A stretch of DNA of 64,000 bases. Origin: Litorimonas sp947503715 (lineage in GTDB: Bacteria > Pseudomonadota > Alphaproteobacteria > Caulobacterales > Maricaulaceae). Below the pieces are notes generated by a model. It ran no database searches. It saw nothing but the letters and a program-made list of their open reading frames with translations, and was not told where the DNA came from. Location: NCBI RefSeq assembly GCF_050271975.1, contig NZ_CP189850.1:1922001-1986000 (forward strand), in the 5' to 3' direction. The position numbers were made by a program, and so were the translations under genes. Every line of letters begins with the position of its first letter. Positions within the stretch are counted from its first letter, which is position 1. This document shows positions 19,925 through 27,279 of the stretch, in pieces.

Positions 19925-19940
19925 AATCCGTATACGGATT
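19925..19940. promoter_or_regulatory. Perfect 16-bp palindrome in the ompA-like leader
   Basis: AATCCGTATACGGATT is fully self-complementary and lies 51 bp before the start codon of the OmpA-family gene, within the ~290-bp region after tRNA-Lys. It could bind a dimeric regulator; no regulator is identified. The rest of that region shows no gene. Confidence 0.5.
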
Positions 19941-19991
19941 TACAAAGTTTAAACTAGAAAAATGGCGCAGCCATTTATTGGAGGAAAACCC

Positions 19992-21350
19992 ATGAAGCAG
20001 AAGCTTCTTATTGCAGCAGCCGCAGCAGCCATGATGGCAGCTCCGTCTTTCGCTGCCGCTCAGGATGGATCTGGTTGGTACTTGAAAGGTGCTGCCGGTA
20101 TTGGTCAACATACGGACATTGAACTTGATGGCGGCATCATGGGTGATGTCGAATCAGAAGGCGATCTGGCACTCAATGCGGCTCTTGGCTATGACTTCGG
20201 CGACAACTGGCGTATCGAACTTGACGGTACGACGATGTTCACTGAACTTGGTGCTGTTGAGCAAGTGCCGAGCTCATTCGCAAAGCTTCGTACAGACGCT
20301 TTGATGCTGAATGCTATTTATGACTTCTCAGATTTTGGCAAATGGGAACCATATGTTGGTGCAGGTCTAGGCTTGGTGCGTGGTGATGCATCCGTCTCCG
20401 CTCATGATTTCCTCAATGGTCCCGTACTCGTCCGCAATCCCGTTTGTAACTCAACACGTGATTTCGGTGGCTCTGTTAACCGTTCGGCTTTCTCATGTGA
20501 CGTTAGCGACACAGATACAGGTCTTGGTTGGCAGCTTCTTGCCGGTTTGGGCTACGACATCACGGATAACCTGACTTGGGATACAAGCTATCGCTACATG
20601 CAGGCTTCCGATCTTGATTTTGGGTCCACTCAATTAAACTCCTTAACCGGGTCCTCACAGGCTGGTGCAGGCGTCAGCTTTGAAGATGTTGGTGCTCACC
20701 AAGTTCTCTCAGGCTTCCGTTACCGCTTTGGCGCGGCAGCTGCTCCTGTTGCTCCAATCACACCACCACCACCTACACGTGATTATAAGTGTTGGGATGG
20801 ATCTATGGTCTTCAATGCAGGTCAATGTCCTGCTGAAATCGTTGAGCCAACAACAGAAGTCTGTTGGGATGGATCGACAGCCGCAATTGGTGCGTGTCCG
20901 ATTCAAGAAACAGTCACATGTTGGGATGGTTCACTTCGTTACAACTTGAACGAATGCCCGGTTGAAGTCGTTCAGAACGTTTGTACTGAGCAGTTCCGTC
21001 AGGAAATCATCTATTACGAATTTGACAAAGGTCAGTCCGCTGAAACACGGAACACAATCAACCGTGTTCTCGATATCGGTCAGTTCTGTAACGTGGAAGC
21101 TATCCGCGTTGTCGGTCACACTGACACATCCGGTTCTGCAGCCTACAACCTCGGCCTTTCCAAGCGCCGCGCATCCGATGCGATGGAAGAGCTTGTCCGT
21201 CAAGGTGTAAGCGCCAACCGCATCATGTCCGAAGGCAAGGGTGAAACTGAGCCATTCGTCGATACTGGTGATGGCGTCAAAGAACAGTTGAACCGTCGTA
21301 CAGAAGTTCTTCTGACACTCGGCAACATCGATGCGATGATGTCCAACTAG
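19992..21350 (+). CDS. OmpA-family outer membrane protein
   Basis: 452 residues from ATG 19992 behind GGAGG. The signal peptide (KQKLLIAAAAAAMMAAPSFA) is cleaved near AAAQ. Residues ~25-235 form an eight-strand OmpA-type beta-barrel (GWYLKGAAGIG ... HQVLSGFRYRFG). A Pro-rich linker carries three CWDGS units with paired cysteines (about residues 263-320). The C-terminal OmpA domain binds peptidoglycan: YYEFDKGQS, VVGHTDTSGSAAYNLGLSKRRA and NRRTEV are visible. Low-codon-bias departures are not obvious. It is probably an abundant structural porin-like protein with its own promoter and terminator. Confidence 0.95.
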   Translation: MKQKLLIAAAAAAMMAAPSFAAAQDGSGWYLKGAAGIGQHTDIELDGGIMGDVESEGDLALNAALGYDFGDNWRIELDGTTMFTELGAVEQVPSSFAKLRTDALMLNAIYDFSDFGKWEPYVGAGLGLVRGDASVSAHDFLNGPVLVRNPVCNSTRDFGGSVNRSAFSCDVSDTDTGLGWQLLAGLGYDITDNLTWDTSYRYMQASDLDFGSTQLNSLTGSSQAGAGVSFEDVGAHQVLSGFRYRFGAAAAPVAPITPPPPTRDYKCWDGSMVFNAGQCPAEIVEPTTEVCWDGSTAAIGACPIQETVTCWDGSLRYNLNECPVEVVQNVCTEQFRQEIIYYEFDKGQSAETRNTINRVLDIGQFCNVEAIRVVGHTDTSGSAAYNLGLSKRRASDAMEELVRQGVSANRIMSEGKGETEPFVDTGDGVKEQLNRRTEVLLTLGNIDAMMSN

Positions 21351-21374
21351 GCTTTTAGCCAAACCAAAATTACG

Positions 21375-21404
21375 AAGCCCGGTTTTCGAACCGGGCTTTT
21401 TTTT
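21375..21404 (+). terminator. Strong intrinsic terminator of the ompA-like gene
   Basis: Perfect stem AAGCCCGGTT (21375-21384), loop TTCG, AACCGGGCTT (21389-21398), followed by a run of T to 21404. It begins 25 bp after the stop codon. Confidence 0.95.
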
Positions 21405-21432
21405 ATGGACATAGGGGCTGTGAAAAATAGAG

Positions 21433-21645
21433 TCGCCCAGTCGCCCAGTCGCCCAGTCGCCCAGTCGCCCAGTCGCCCAGTCGCCCAGTCGCCCAGTCGC
21501 CCAGTCGCCCAGTCGCCCAGTCGCCCAGTCGCCCAGTCGCCCAGTCGCCCAGTCGCCCAGTCGCCCAGTCGCCCAGTCGCCCAGTCGCCCAGTCGCCCAG
21601 TCGCCCAGTCGCCCAGTCGCCCAGTCGCCCAGTCGCCCAGTCGCC
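21433..21645. repeat. Octanucleotide tandem repeat, 26 perfect copies
   Basis: TCGCCCAG repeated 26 times without a mismatch (21433-21640) plus a 5-base partial copy. It lies between the ompA-like terminator and the 3' end of phhA, so it is in no gene. Because 8 is not a multiple of 3 and the unit contains no stop in any frame, all six frames are open across it, which creates a spurious ORF. This is a simple-sequence tract prone to slipped-strand copy change. Confidence 0.97.
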
Positions 21646-21661
21646 TAATTTCTTATATAAA

Positions 21662-22501
21662 TCAGAGCTTTAGAAGGTTGTCTTTTGCCAGAACCTCGGA
21701 AGAGGTGTAAGCTGTCTCATCTTCTCCAAGCTGAGCGTAGATCGGCCCAAAATCTTGCTGTGTGGCTTCGAAGAGTTGTTCGTATGATTCAATCACGAAA
21801 TATGACTTCTGAAAATCGTCAATTTCATAATTCGTTCGCATAACGCGCTCGAGATCAAAGCCTATTCGGTTCGGTTTTTCATCTTCCAAGGCATAGCGAC
21901 TCTCTCCCGCAGAAGAGACGATACCAGCACCGTAGATCCGCAATCCCGCTTCTGTTTGGATCAACCCGAATTCGACGGTGTACCAATAAAGCCTCGCAAG
22001 ATTTTTCAATCGCCCTAGTTTTGCGGCCCTTAGGCCACCCTGCCCATAGGCTTGCATATAATCAGCGAAGACGGGATAGGCGAGCATCGGGACATGTCCA
22101 AAAATATCGTGAAATACATCCGGCTCTTGCAGGTAATCCAGCTGACTACGTTTGCGAATGAAACGACCCGCAGGAAAGCGACGATTGGCAAGATGGTCAA
22201 AAAACACCTCATCCGGGACGAGGTGAGGGACCATTACGACTTCCCATCCCGTCAGGGCTTTGAGGGCTTTATTCAGGCGCGCGAGATCAGGTATACCCGA
22301 TCGGCTCAATTCTAAACGCTTGAGACCATCTAAGAAGACGGGGGCTGCGCGATCCGCCAAAATTTCGATTTGACGATGATAGAGGATGTCCCAAACCTCA
22401 TGCTCCTCTGCTGTATATTCGTCCCAGCATTGATCAATCGTGAAATCGGCCCTCGGGGTTTGCTTCGCAATCACCGGATCATCAATTTGAATATCGCTCA
22501 T
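21662..22501 (-). CDS. phhA: Phenylalanine-4-hydroxylase
   Basis: Pterin- and iron-dependent conversion of phenylalanine to tyrosine. 279 residues, the size of bacterial catalytic-domain-only enzymes. Iron ligands are His131 and His136 (DVFHDIFGHVPML) and Glu177 (YWYTVEFGL). The PHLVPDEVFFDHLANRRFPAG block and the ESYEQLF C-terminal segment are typical. No pterin-recycling gene is nearby. The 3' end lies 17 bp from the octanucleotide tract; the 270 bp upstream of its start, shared with the M48 gene, holds no gene. Confidence 0.96.
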   Translation of the reverse strand: MSDIQIDDPVIAKQTPRADFTIDQCWDEYTAEEHEVWDILYHRQIEILADRAAPVFLDGLKRLELSRSGIPDLARLNKALKALTGWEVVMVPHLVPDEVFFDHLANRRFPAGRFIRKRSQLDYLQEPDVFHDIFGHVPMLAYPVFADYMQAYGQGGLRAAKLGRLKNLARLYWYTVEFGLIQTEAGLRIYGAGIVSSAGESRYALEDEKPNRIGFDLERVMRTNYEIDDFQKSYFVIESYEQLFEATQQDFGPIYAQLGEDETAYTSSEVLAKDNLLKL

Positions 22502-22772
22502 GCGTGTTACTTAGGGGGCCGTTTACACAATGTCATTGCGTATCCTCCTGTCAAAGCCGCGTTTTAGAAGGTGGATATTCCCCTGTTCAGCGAAGCGTCA
22601 TTAAAAAAATCTATATGTAATCTCATAAGTTTCGGTCCAATCACGAGATTTAAGCCGAAAATTCTATTGAACGCTTATGATAAATAGGCGTTAATAGAGG
22701 AGACAGGACTCTGGAACGTCCCGGTGTCATACTGATGCTGACGACAGTCCGGTTAAGCCACGGAGACAGATT

Positions 22773-23684
22773 ATGTGTGACCATCATTCAACAGGCGAAA
22801 CCGAAGCCCCTCATGAGAAATTTATGCCGCGCCGCCGTATGTTGCAGGCCCTCGCTGCAAGTGGGGCTGTTGCAGCTGGCGGCTCTCTCTCCAGCTGTTC
22901 GACCAACCCTGAAACAGGACGTAAGCAATTCGTAGGTTTGGCCCCGGGCAACCTCTCACAGGCCGCGGCCTCAAGTTGGGCCGAGATGAAGGCAAAAATC
23001 CCGACATCCAACGACCCGCGCTATACCTCGCGTTTGCGAAATATCGGTAATCGTATTTCTCGCGGGGCCGGTCGCGGTGATCAGGCTTGGGATTATGCCG
23101 TTTTCGATACGGATACGAAAAATGCTTTCGTTATGCCGGGTAATCGTGTCGGGTTTTACAAGGGCATGATGGATTTTGCGGAGTCAGACGATGCGATTGC
23201 AGGGATCATGGGGCATGAAGTCGGGCACGTTTCTGGAAAGCACGCGCAGGAACGGATGTCCCTGCAAATGGTATCTCAATTAGCTGTTGTTGGCGGGACC
23301 GTTTTGGGCGGATCGCAAATGTCAAAAAAATGTGACCGCGTACCGGCCAATCAACGCAATAGCTGTCTCAGAACGGCAAGTCAGAACACAGCGCGTTTGC
23401 AACAAGCCCTTGGCTTAGGCACATTATTGGGCGTGGTACTCCCTTATTCACGTCGTCATGAAGCGGAATCTGATCTTTTGGGTGCAAATTATATGTATCG
23501 TGCGGGATATGACACGCGGGCTTCTGTTGGGCTTTGGGAGAAAATGGCGGCCAATTCACCATCGCGTCAACCGACTTTCCTCTCAACGCATCCCGACCCG
23601 GCCTGGCGCGCGCAGAACTTGGCCGATTATATCACACGCCAAGAGAAAATGGGGTCGCAAGGATTCCGCAACATTAATACCTAG
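22773..23684 (+). CDS. M48 family metalloprotease, Tat-type lipoprotein
   Basis: 303 residues. The N-terminus PRRRMLQALAASGAVAAGG looks like a twin-arginine signal ending in a lipobox (SLSSC, Cys42). Zinc-protease motif GHEVGH gives His148, Glu149 and His152; the third ligand is likely the Glu in RRHEAESDLLG. The remaining cysteines (KKCDR, NSCLR) are 15 residues apart. Homologues act in envelope quality control (Oma1/LoiP/BepA-like). A GGAGA site precedes ATG 22773. A second, TPR-containing M48 protein occurs at 47.0-48.4 kb. Confidence 0.92.
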   Translation: MCDHHSTGETEAPHEKFMPRRRMLQALAASGAVAAGGSLSSCSTNPETGRKQFVGLAPGNLSQAAASSWAEMKAKIPTSNDPRYTSRLRNIGNRISRGAGRGDQAWDYAVFDTDTKNAFVMPGNRVGFYKGMMDFAESDDAIAGIMGHEVGHVSGKHAQERMSLQMVSQLAVVGGTVLGGSQMSKKCDRVPANQRNSCLRTASQNTARLQQALGLGTLLGVVLPYSRRHEAESDLLGANYMYRAGYDTRASVGLWEKMAANSPSRQPTFLSTHPDPAWRAQNLADYITRQEKMGSQGFRNINT

Positions 23685-23703
23685 CGTATTAAGATATGCA
23701 GTT

Positions 23704-23737
23704 TGACGCGGGAAAAGGGTTGCACCTTTTTCCCGTC
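23704..23737 (+). terminator. Probable terminator after the M48 gene
   Basis: GACGCGGGAAAAGGG pairs imperfectly with CCTTTTTCCCGTC around the loop TTGCA. The descending arm supplies the T run but no separate T tract follows, so efficiency is uncertain. Confidence 0.45.
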
Positions 23738-23748
23738 TGCCGTAATCG
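23720..23748 (+). promoter_or_regulatory. Candidate promoter of tRNA-His
   Basis: TTGCAC (23720-23725), 17-bp spacer, TAATCG (23743-23748), with the tRNA starting 18 bp later. The -10 match is moderate and the -35 overlaps the preceding hairpin loop. Confidence 0.45.
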
Positions 23749-23766
23749 GCCACTTCTGATTAGGAT

Positions 23767-23843
23767 GCCGCCTTAGCTCAGTTGGTTAGAGCGCTGGTTT
23801 GTGGAACCAGAGGTCCTTGGTTCGAGACCAAGAGGCGGTACCA
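23767..23843 (+). tRNA. tRNA-His (anticodon GTG), alphaproteobacterial form
   Basis: 77 bases including encoded CCA. The anticodon arm is CTGGT-TTGTGGA-ACCAG with anticodon GTG. Acceptor GCCGCCT pairs with AGGCGGT, the discriminator is A73 and the base before position 1 is T, so the near-universal G-1 is not encoded. This is the known alphaproteobacterial exception, matched by a modified histidyl-tRNA synthetase in that class. Confidence 0.96.
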
Positions 23844-23924
23844 TCTCCCCAAAATTTGAGGCTTGCTAACCCGCAATTAACGACGTTCCGTCACAAGATG
23901 GATTAACGTTAAGCGGGTTTTCTT

Positions 23925-25061
23925 ATGGCTGTGTCTCCAAGCATTATTGATAGATTGGGAAGAGGGACAATTCGTCAGGCCTTAAAGGGGGAAACGGCGG
24001 AACGTCGGGCCAATGCGGTGCAGAAAATCGGGCGCGATATTCGGGATGCCAGTCTCTCTGAGCCTGACCTTGCTTTTGCAACGACACTCATGGACCGTAT
24101 TTGTAAGGATGTGTCCGACCTCGTGCGCCGCGCGCTGGCGGTTACATTGCGGAGCTCTCCGCACCTACCACCGCATCTTGCGCGTCAGTTAATCGCCGAT
24201 ATTGATTCGATTGCTGTTCCAATCTTGTCCAGTTCGCCCGTTCTGACGGATGCGGATTTGAGGTCCGTTTTAAAATCAAAAGCCGCCGAGAAGGTCAGGG
24301 CGATTGCACAGCGAAAAACACTCAGCCTCCATATCAGTCATGCCATTGTCAGCTTTGGGGATAGTGCAGCAACGGCGCGTCTCGCGGCGAATGACGGGGC
24401 GTTGATCTCGCCGGAAACGGCAGAACTGATCGGAACGCTGCATTCAGATAATGACCTCATTCGTGAAGCGGTTCTCTCTCGCGAAGACTTCCCACCGCAG
24501 GTGATTGCAAAGCTAATTGATCAAAGTGCGGCTAAAGTTGACGCCAATTTGAAAACCTACCCGGGTATGTCTGACCAACGGGCGGGGCTTGTCTCGCGGG
24601 ATATGGCCGAACGGGCCAGATCATATGTGATCGGGGAGAGTTGGCCTCAGGATCGGTTGCGAGATTATGCGCGGTCCTTGGATCGGGCGGGGAAACTGAC
24701 ACCGCGGCTTGTTCTGCGGGCTGCCGGGCGCGGGGATATGCGCTTCGTCTTGACGGCGATGTCTTTGCTGGCGCAGCAAACGCTTGAAAAGACGAGTGTT
24801 CTGGTGCTCGCGGGAAATGGAATCGGGGCCAAAGCCGCCGCGATCAGAGCGCGTTTTGATGTTGGTCAAGTCGCCCTTTTCACAGCTTGTGTAGATGTTT
24901 GGCTGGCAGTTGAACGCGAGAATACGGCGCTAAGCCGCGCGCAATTTCAACGTAAAATCGCCGAGCGCCTTATCAGTCTTGAATTAGACCTGACCGATGA
25001 AATGGAGTCCGATCTTCTGGATTTGTTAGATTCAAATGCCGGATTGAGACTCGTGGCTTAG
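23925..25061 (+). CDS. DUF2336 domain protein
   Basis: 378 residues, no signal peptide or membrane segment. The sequence is almost wholly helical with HEAT-like alternation (RRALAVTLRSSPHLPPHLARQL, LIREAVLSREDFPPQVIAKLID), matching DUF2336, an alphaproteobacterial family of unclear function. ATG 23925 follows shortly after a TTAACGTTAA palindrome. The stop overlaps the convergent nadK stop within TTAG (25058-25061). Confidence 0.82.
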   Translation: MAVSPSIIDRLGRGTIRQALKGETAERRANAVQKIGRDIRDASLSEPDLAFATTLMDRICKDVSDLVRRALAVTLRSSPHLPPHLARQLIADIDSIAVPILSSSPVLTDADLRSVLKSKAAEKVRAIAQRKTLSLHISHAIVSFGDSAATARLAANDGALISPETAELIGTLHSDNDLIREAVLSREDFPPQVIAKLIDQSAAKVDANLKTYPGMSDQRAGLVSRDMAERARSYVIGESWPQDRLRDYARSLDRAGKLTPRLVLRAAGRGDMRFVLTAMSLLAQQTLEKTSVLVLAGNGIGAKAAAIRARFDVGQVALFTACVDVWLAVERENTALSRAQFQRKIAERLISLELDLTDEMESDLLDLLDSNAGLRLVA

Positions 25062-25840
25062 GTCGCGAATTGCTCCTGCAGGATTTTCTCATCCAGCCCG
25101 TGCTGCTCATCAAAGAGTAGCGTGAGAGTCGTTTCGCGGTCCTGTTCGATTTCGATCGACCTGACATCTCGGATGTCTGAGTTGTCCGCAGAGGCAGAGA
25201 CGGGGCGCTTGACGGGATCGAGAACGTCAAATCGTACCTTTGCATGACCGGAGAGAAGGGCCCCCCTCCACCGTCGAGGACGAAATGCGCTGATCGGCGT
25301 GAGGGCCAAAATGTCTGAGCCAATAGGAATGACGGGGCCGTGGGCCGAGAGATTATAGGCGGTCGATCCCACCGGTGTGGACAACATCACGCCATCCGCA
25401 ATCAGTTTTCCCAGCCGTTCGCGCCCATCGACGCTAATCTTGATATGGGCGGCCTGTTGGGATTGACGAAAAAGAGAGACTTCGTTGAAGGCTGTATCCG
25501 TGACCTGCCCACCTGCGGCTTGCGCCGTCATCTTTAGGGGGTGAACTTCGGTTTGTGTTGACTGGTCCAGTCGCTCATGCAGGCCCTCAATGACAAAACC
25601 ATTCATCAAAAACCCGACGGTCCCTTGGTTCATGCCATAAACAGGAAGCCCCCGCTGGACGAGCGGAAGGTAGCGTCGGAGTGTTTCCAGCATGAAACCA
25701 TCCCCGCCTAATGGAATGATCGCATCCGCCTCAGCGGCATCAACATTGCCGTATTTCGCAATTACAGCTGCTAGCGCAGTCTGTGCTTCGGGTCGCGCGG
25801 AGGCGACAAAGGCGAGTTTTCGGTAGGTTTCTTGTCCCAT
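25058..25840 (-). CDS. nadK: NAD kinase
   Basis: Phosphorylates NAD to NADP. 260 residues, at the short end as usual for alphaproteobacteria. Diagnostic motifs: GGDGFMLETLR (GGDG at residues 45-48), the acidic AFNEVSLFR block, and the glycine-rich ADGVMLSTPVGSTAYNLSAHGP. The C-terminus is diverged and ends DEKILQEQFAT. It converges on the DUF2336 gene with a 4-bp overlap of stop codons, and its start lies 31 bp from a divergent outer-membrane gene. Confidence 0.95.
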   Translation of the reverse strand: MGQETYRKLAFVASARPEAQTALAAVIAKYGNVDAAEADAIIPLGGDGFMLETLRRYLPLVQRGLPVYGMNQGTVGFLMNGFVIEGLHERLDQSTQTEVHPLKMTAQAAGGQVTDTAFNEVSLFRQSQQAAHIKISVDGRERLGKLIADGVMLSTPVGSTAYNLSAHGPVIPIGSDILALTPISAFRPRRWRGALLSGHAKVRFDVLDPVKRPVSASADNSDIRDVRSIEIEQDRETTLTLLFDEQHGLDEKILQEQFAT

Positions 25841-25871
25841 AATTTTATTGCTTTATATTTGACCGGGCCGC

Positions 25872-26702
25872 GTGGCAAAGCCTAATCCTATCAACAGGAT
25901 GAGAGTGGCCTTTTTAATATTATTTGCAATGACTTGCGTCGGTTGGTTCACGCCCTCGGCCCAGGCTGGCGCGTGGAATCAAAAGGCAGGCGAGGGGCTT
26001 ATCATCACGACGTCAGGCTGGTTCCATGCCGATGATCTGTTTCAGGATGATACCGTTCGTGTTGATTTTTTGGGATACACAAAGAGTGAAACGCGCATTT
26101 GGATTGAATCCGGCCTGACGAAAAAGCTCACATTTGTGGGTAACACCGCTTATCAAGACCTCGATTACCGCGATGATTTGAGCCGTATCACCTATCAGGG
26201 CTTGGACGATATTGAACTCGGCATGCAATGGCAGTTCAAACGTAAAGAGGGTTTGGCTGCAGCAATCCGCGCCAGTTACATCATCGATAGTGGTTTGGAT
26301 AACCGCTTTCCCGATGTTCAGTCCAATGGTGATACGGTAGAGTTTCGCGCTCTTTTGGGGCAAAGCAAAGAAACCCTGATCGGGGACTTTTTCCACGACA
26401 CGCAGGTCGCCATTCGTGTGGATACACTCGGTATATTCGACAGTATCCATGGGACCACGACCCTGGGATATAAGCCAACAGACAGGTGGTCAGTCATGGC
26501 GCAGGGTTTTGCGGATTATACTGAGAACCTCGCCACGGATGGCAGTCGAGATCAGGTTAGGTCTCAGATTTCAGGCCAGCTCTCGCTCGTCCATCAATTC
26601 AAACCTGGGCGATATGCGCAATTGGGCGGTAAACTCACATTAGACGGACGCAATGCCGTCAAAGAGCGCGCCCTGATTATTGGCGTTTGGACCGAATATT
26701 AA
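25872..26702 (+). CDS. Predicted outer-membrane beta-barrel protein, unknown
   Basis: 276 residues with a signal peptide (RMRVAFLILFAMTCVGWF, cleavage after SAQA). The mature part alternates short amphipathic strands with aromatic girdles (WIESGLTKKLTFVGNTAY, IELGMQWQFKR, TTTLGYKPTDRWSVMAQGF) and ends GVWTEY with a terminal aromatic residue, as in barrels inserted by BAM. I know no precise family. GTG 25872 is used; ATG 25899 is possible but has no spaced ribosome site. The stop interlocks with the cytochrome c stop in TTAA. Confidence 0.7.
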   Translation: MAKPNPINRMRVAFLILFAMTCVGWFTPSAQAGAWNQKAGEGLIITTSGWFHADDLFQDDTVRVDFLGYTKSETRIWIESGLTKKLTFVGNTAYQDLDYRDDLSRITYQGLDDIELGMQWQFKRKEGLAAAIRASYIIDSGLDNRFPDVQSNGDTVEFRALLGQSKETLIGDFFHDTQVAIRVDTLGIFDSIHGTTTLGYKPTDRWSVMAQGFADYTENLATDGSRDQVRSQISGQLSLVHQFKPGRYAQLGGKLTLDGRNAVKERALIIGVWTEY

Positions 26703-27145
26703 GGCGTTGTTTCCGCAAGCATATAGGCTTGGACGGCGTCGCGATCTTCCTGTTTCTTCAATCCAATGAAGCTCATCTTCGTGCCTTTAACATATTCCGC
26801 GGGCTTTTTCAGATAGGCATCCATCGTCTCTTGGTCCCAGACAATATTGCTGGCCAGCATGGCTTTGGAATAGGCATAGCCTTCTTTTTCACCGGCCTTC
26901 GCGCCGTAAATTCCCCAGAGGTTAGGCCCGACTTTATTGCGGCCATCTTGATCCAATGTGTGGCAAGCACGGCAGCGCTTATAGATTTTCGCACCGCGTT
27001 CTTCGAGTGACATGGCCGTGACAGGCGTCGTAACAACAGGAGTTGCAGGCGTGGACGCCGTTTGAGGTGTGGATGTCGAATCGGAACCCGAACAGGCGGT
27101 AGTCAGAAGTGCGAGGGGCAGGGCGAAGCGTAGAAGTAAGGTCAT
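26699..27145 (-). CDS. Class I cytochrome c, membrane-anchored lipoprotein
   Basis: 148 residues from ATG 27145. The lipobox is LLTTAC (Cys18), then a Ser/Thr/Pro linker of ~25 residues as in tethered cytochromes, then the haem domain: CRACH (Cys58, Cys61, His62), KVGPNLWGIYG, and distal Met124 in KGTKMSFIG. This is the c552/c2 type that carries electrons between the bc1 complex and oxidases. A longer ORF to 27250 reads through no credible signal and is rejected. Confidence 0.92.
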   Translation of the reverse strand: MTLLLRFALPLALLTTACSGSDSTSTPQTASTPATPVVTTPVTAMSLEERGAKIYKRCRACHTLDQDGRNKVGPNLWGIYGAKAGEKEGYAYSKAMLASNIVWDQETMDAYLKKPAEYVKGTKMSFIGLKKQEDRDAVQAYMLAETTP

Positions 27146-27279
27146 ACGCTCTAGTGCTTCATCCGATAAGCCTTCGCAAGTCCGCTTTGTGCATTTTCGT
27201 ATGTGATACGCGTCATCTTGGCGCTTAAAATCTGCATGGTGACATGCCATATCAACTAAGAAAAATTCGTGAGGCCAAA

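Noticed and set aside
19698..19990. Integration of a mobile element at tRNA-Lys
   Set aside because: No integrase, no repeat of the tRNA 3' end and no foreign gene follow; the next gene is an OmpA-family protein.
21433..21645. Possible CRISPR array
   Set aside because: The unit is 8 bp with no spacers and no cas genes nearby.
21405..21710. 101-residue ORF made of repeated PVAQSPSR units
   Set aside because: It is an artefact of the 8-bp tandem tract, which is stop-free in all frames; it has no ribosome site and follows a terminator.
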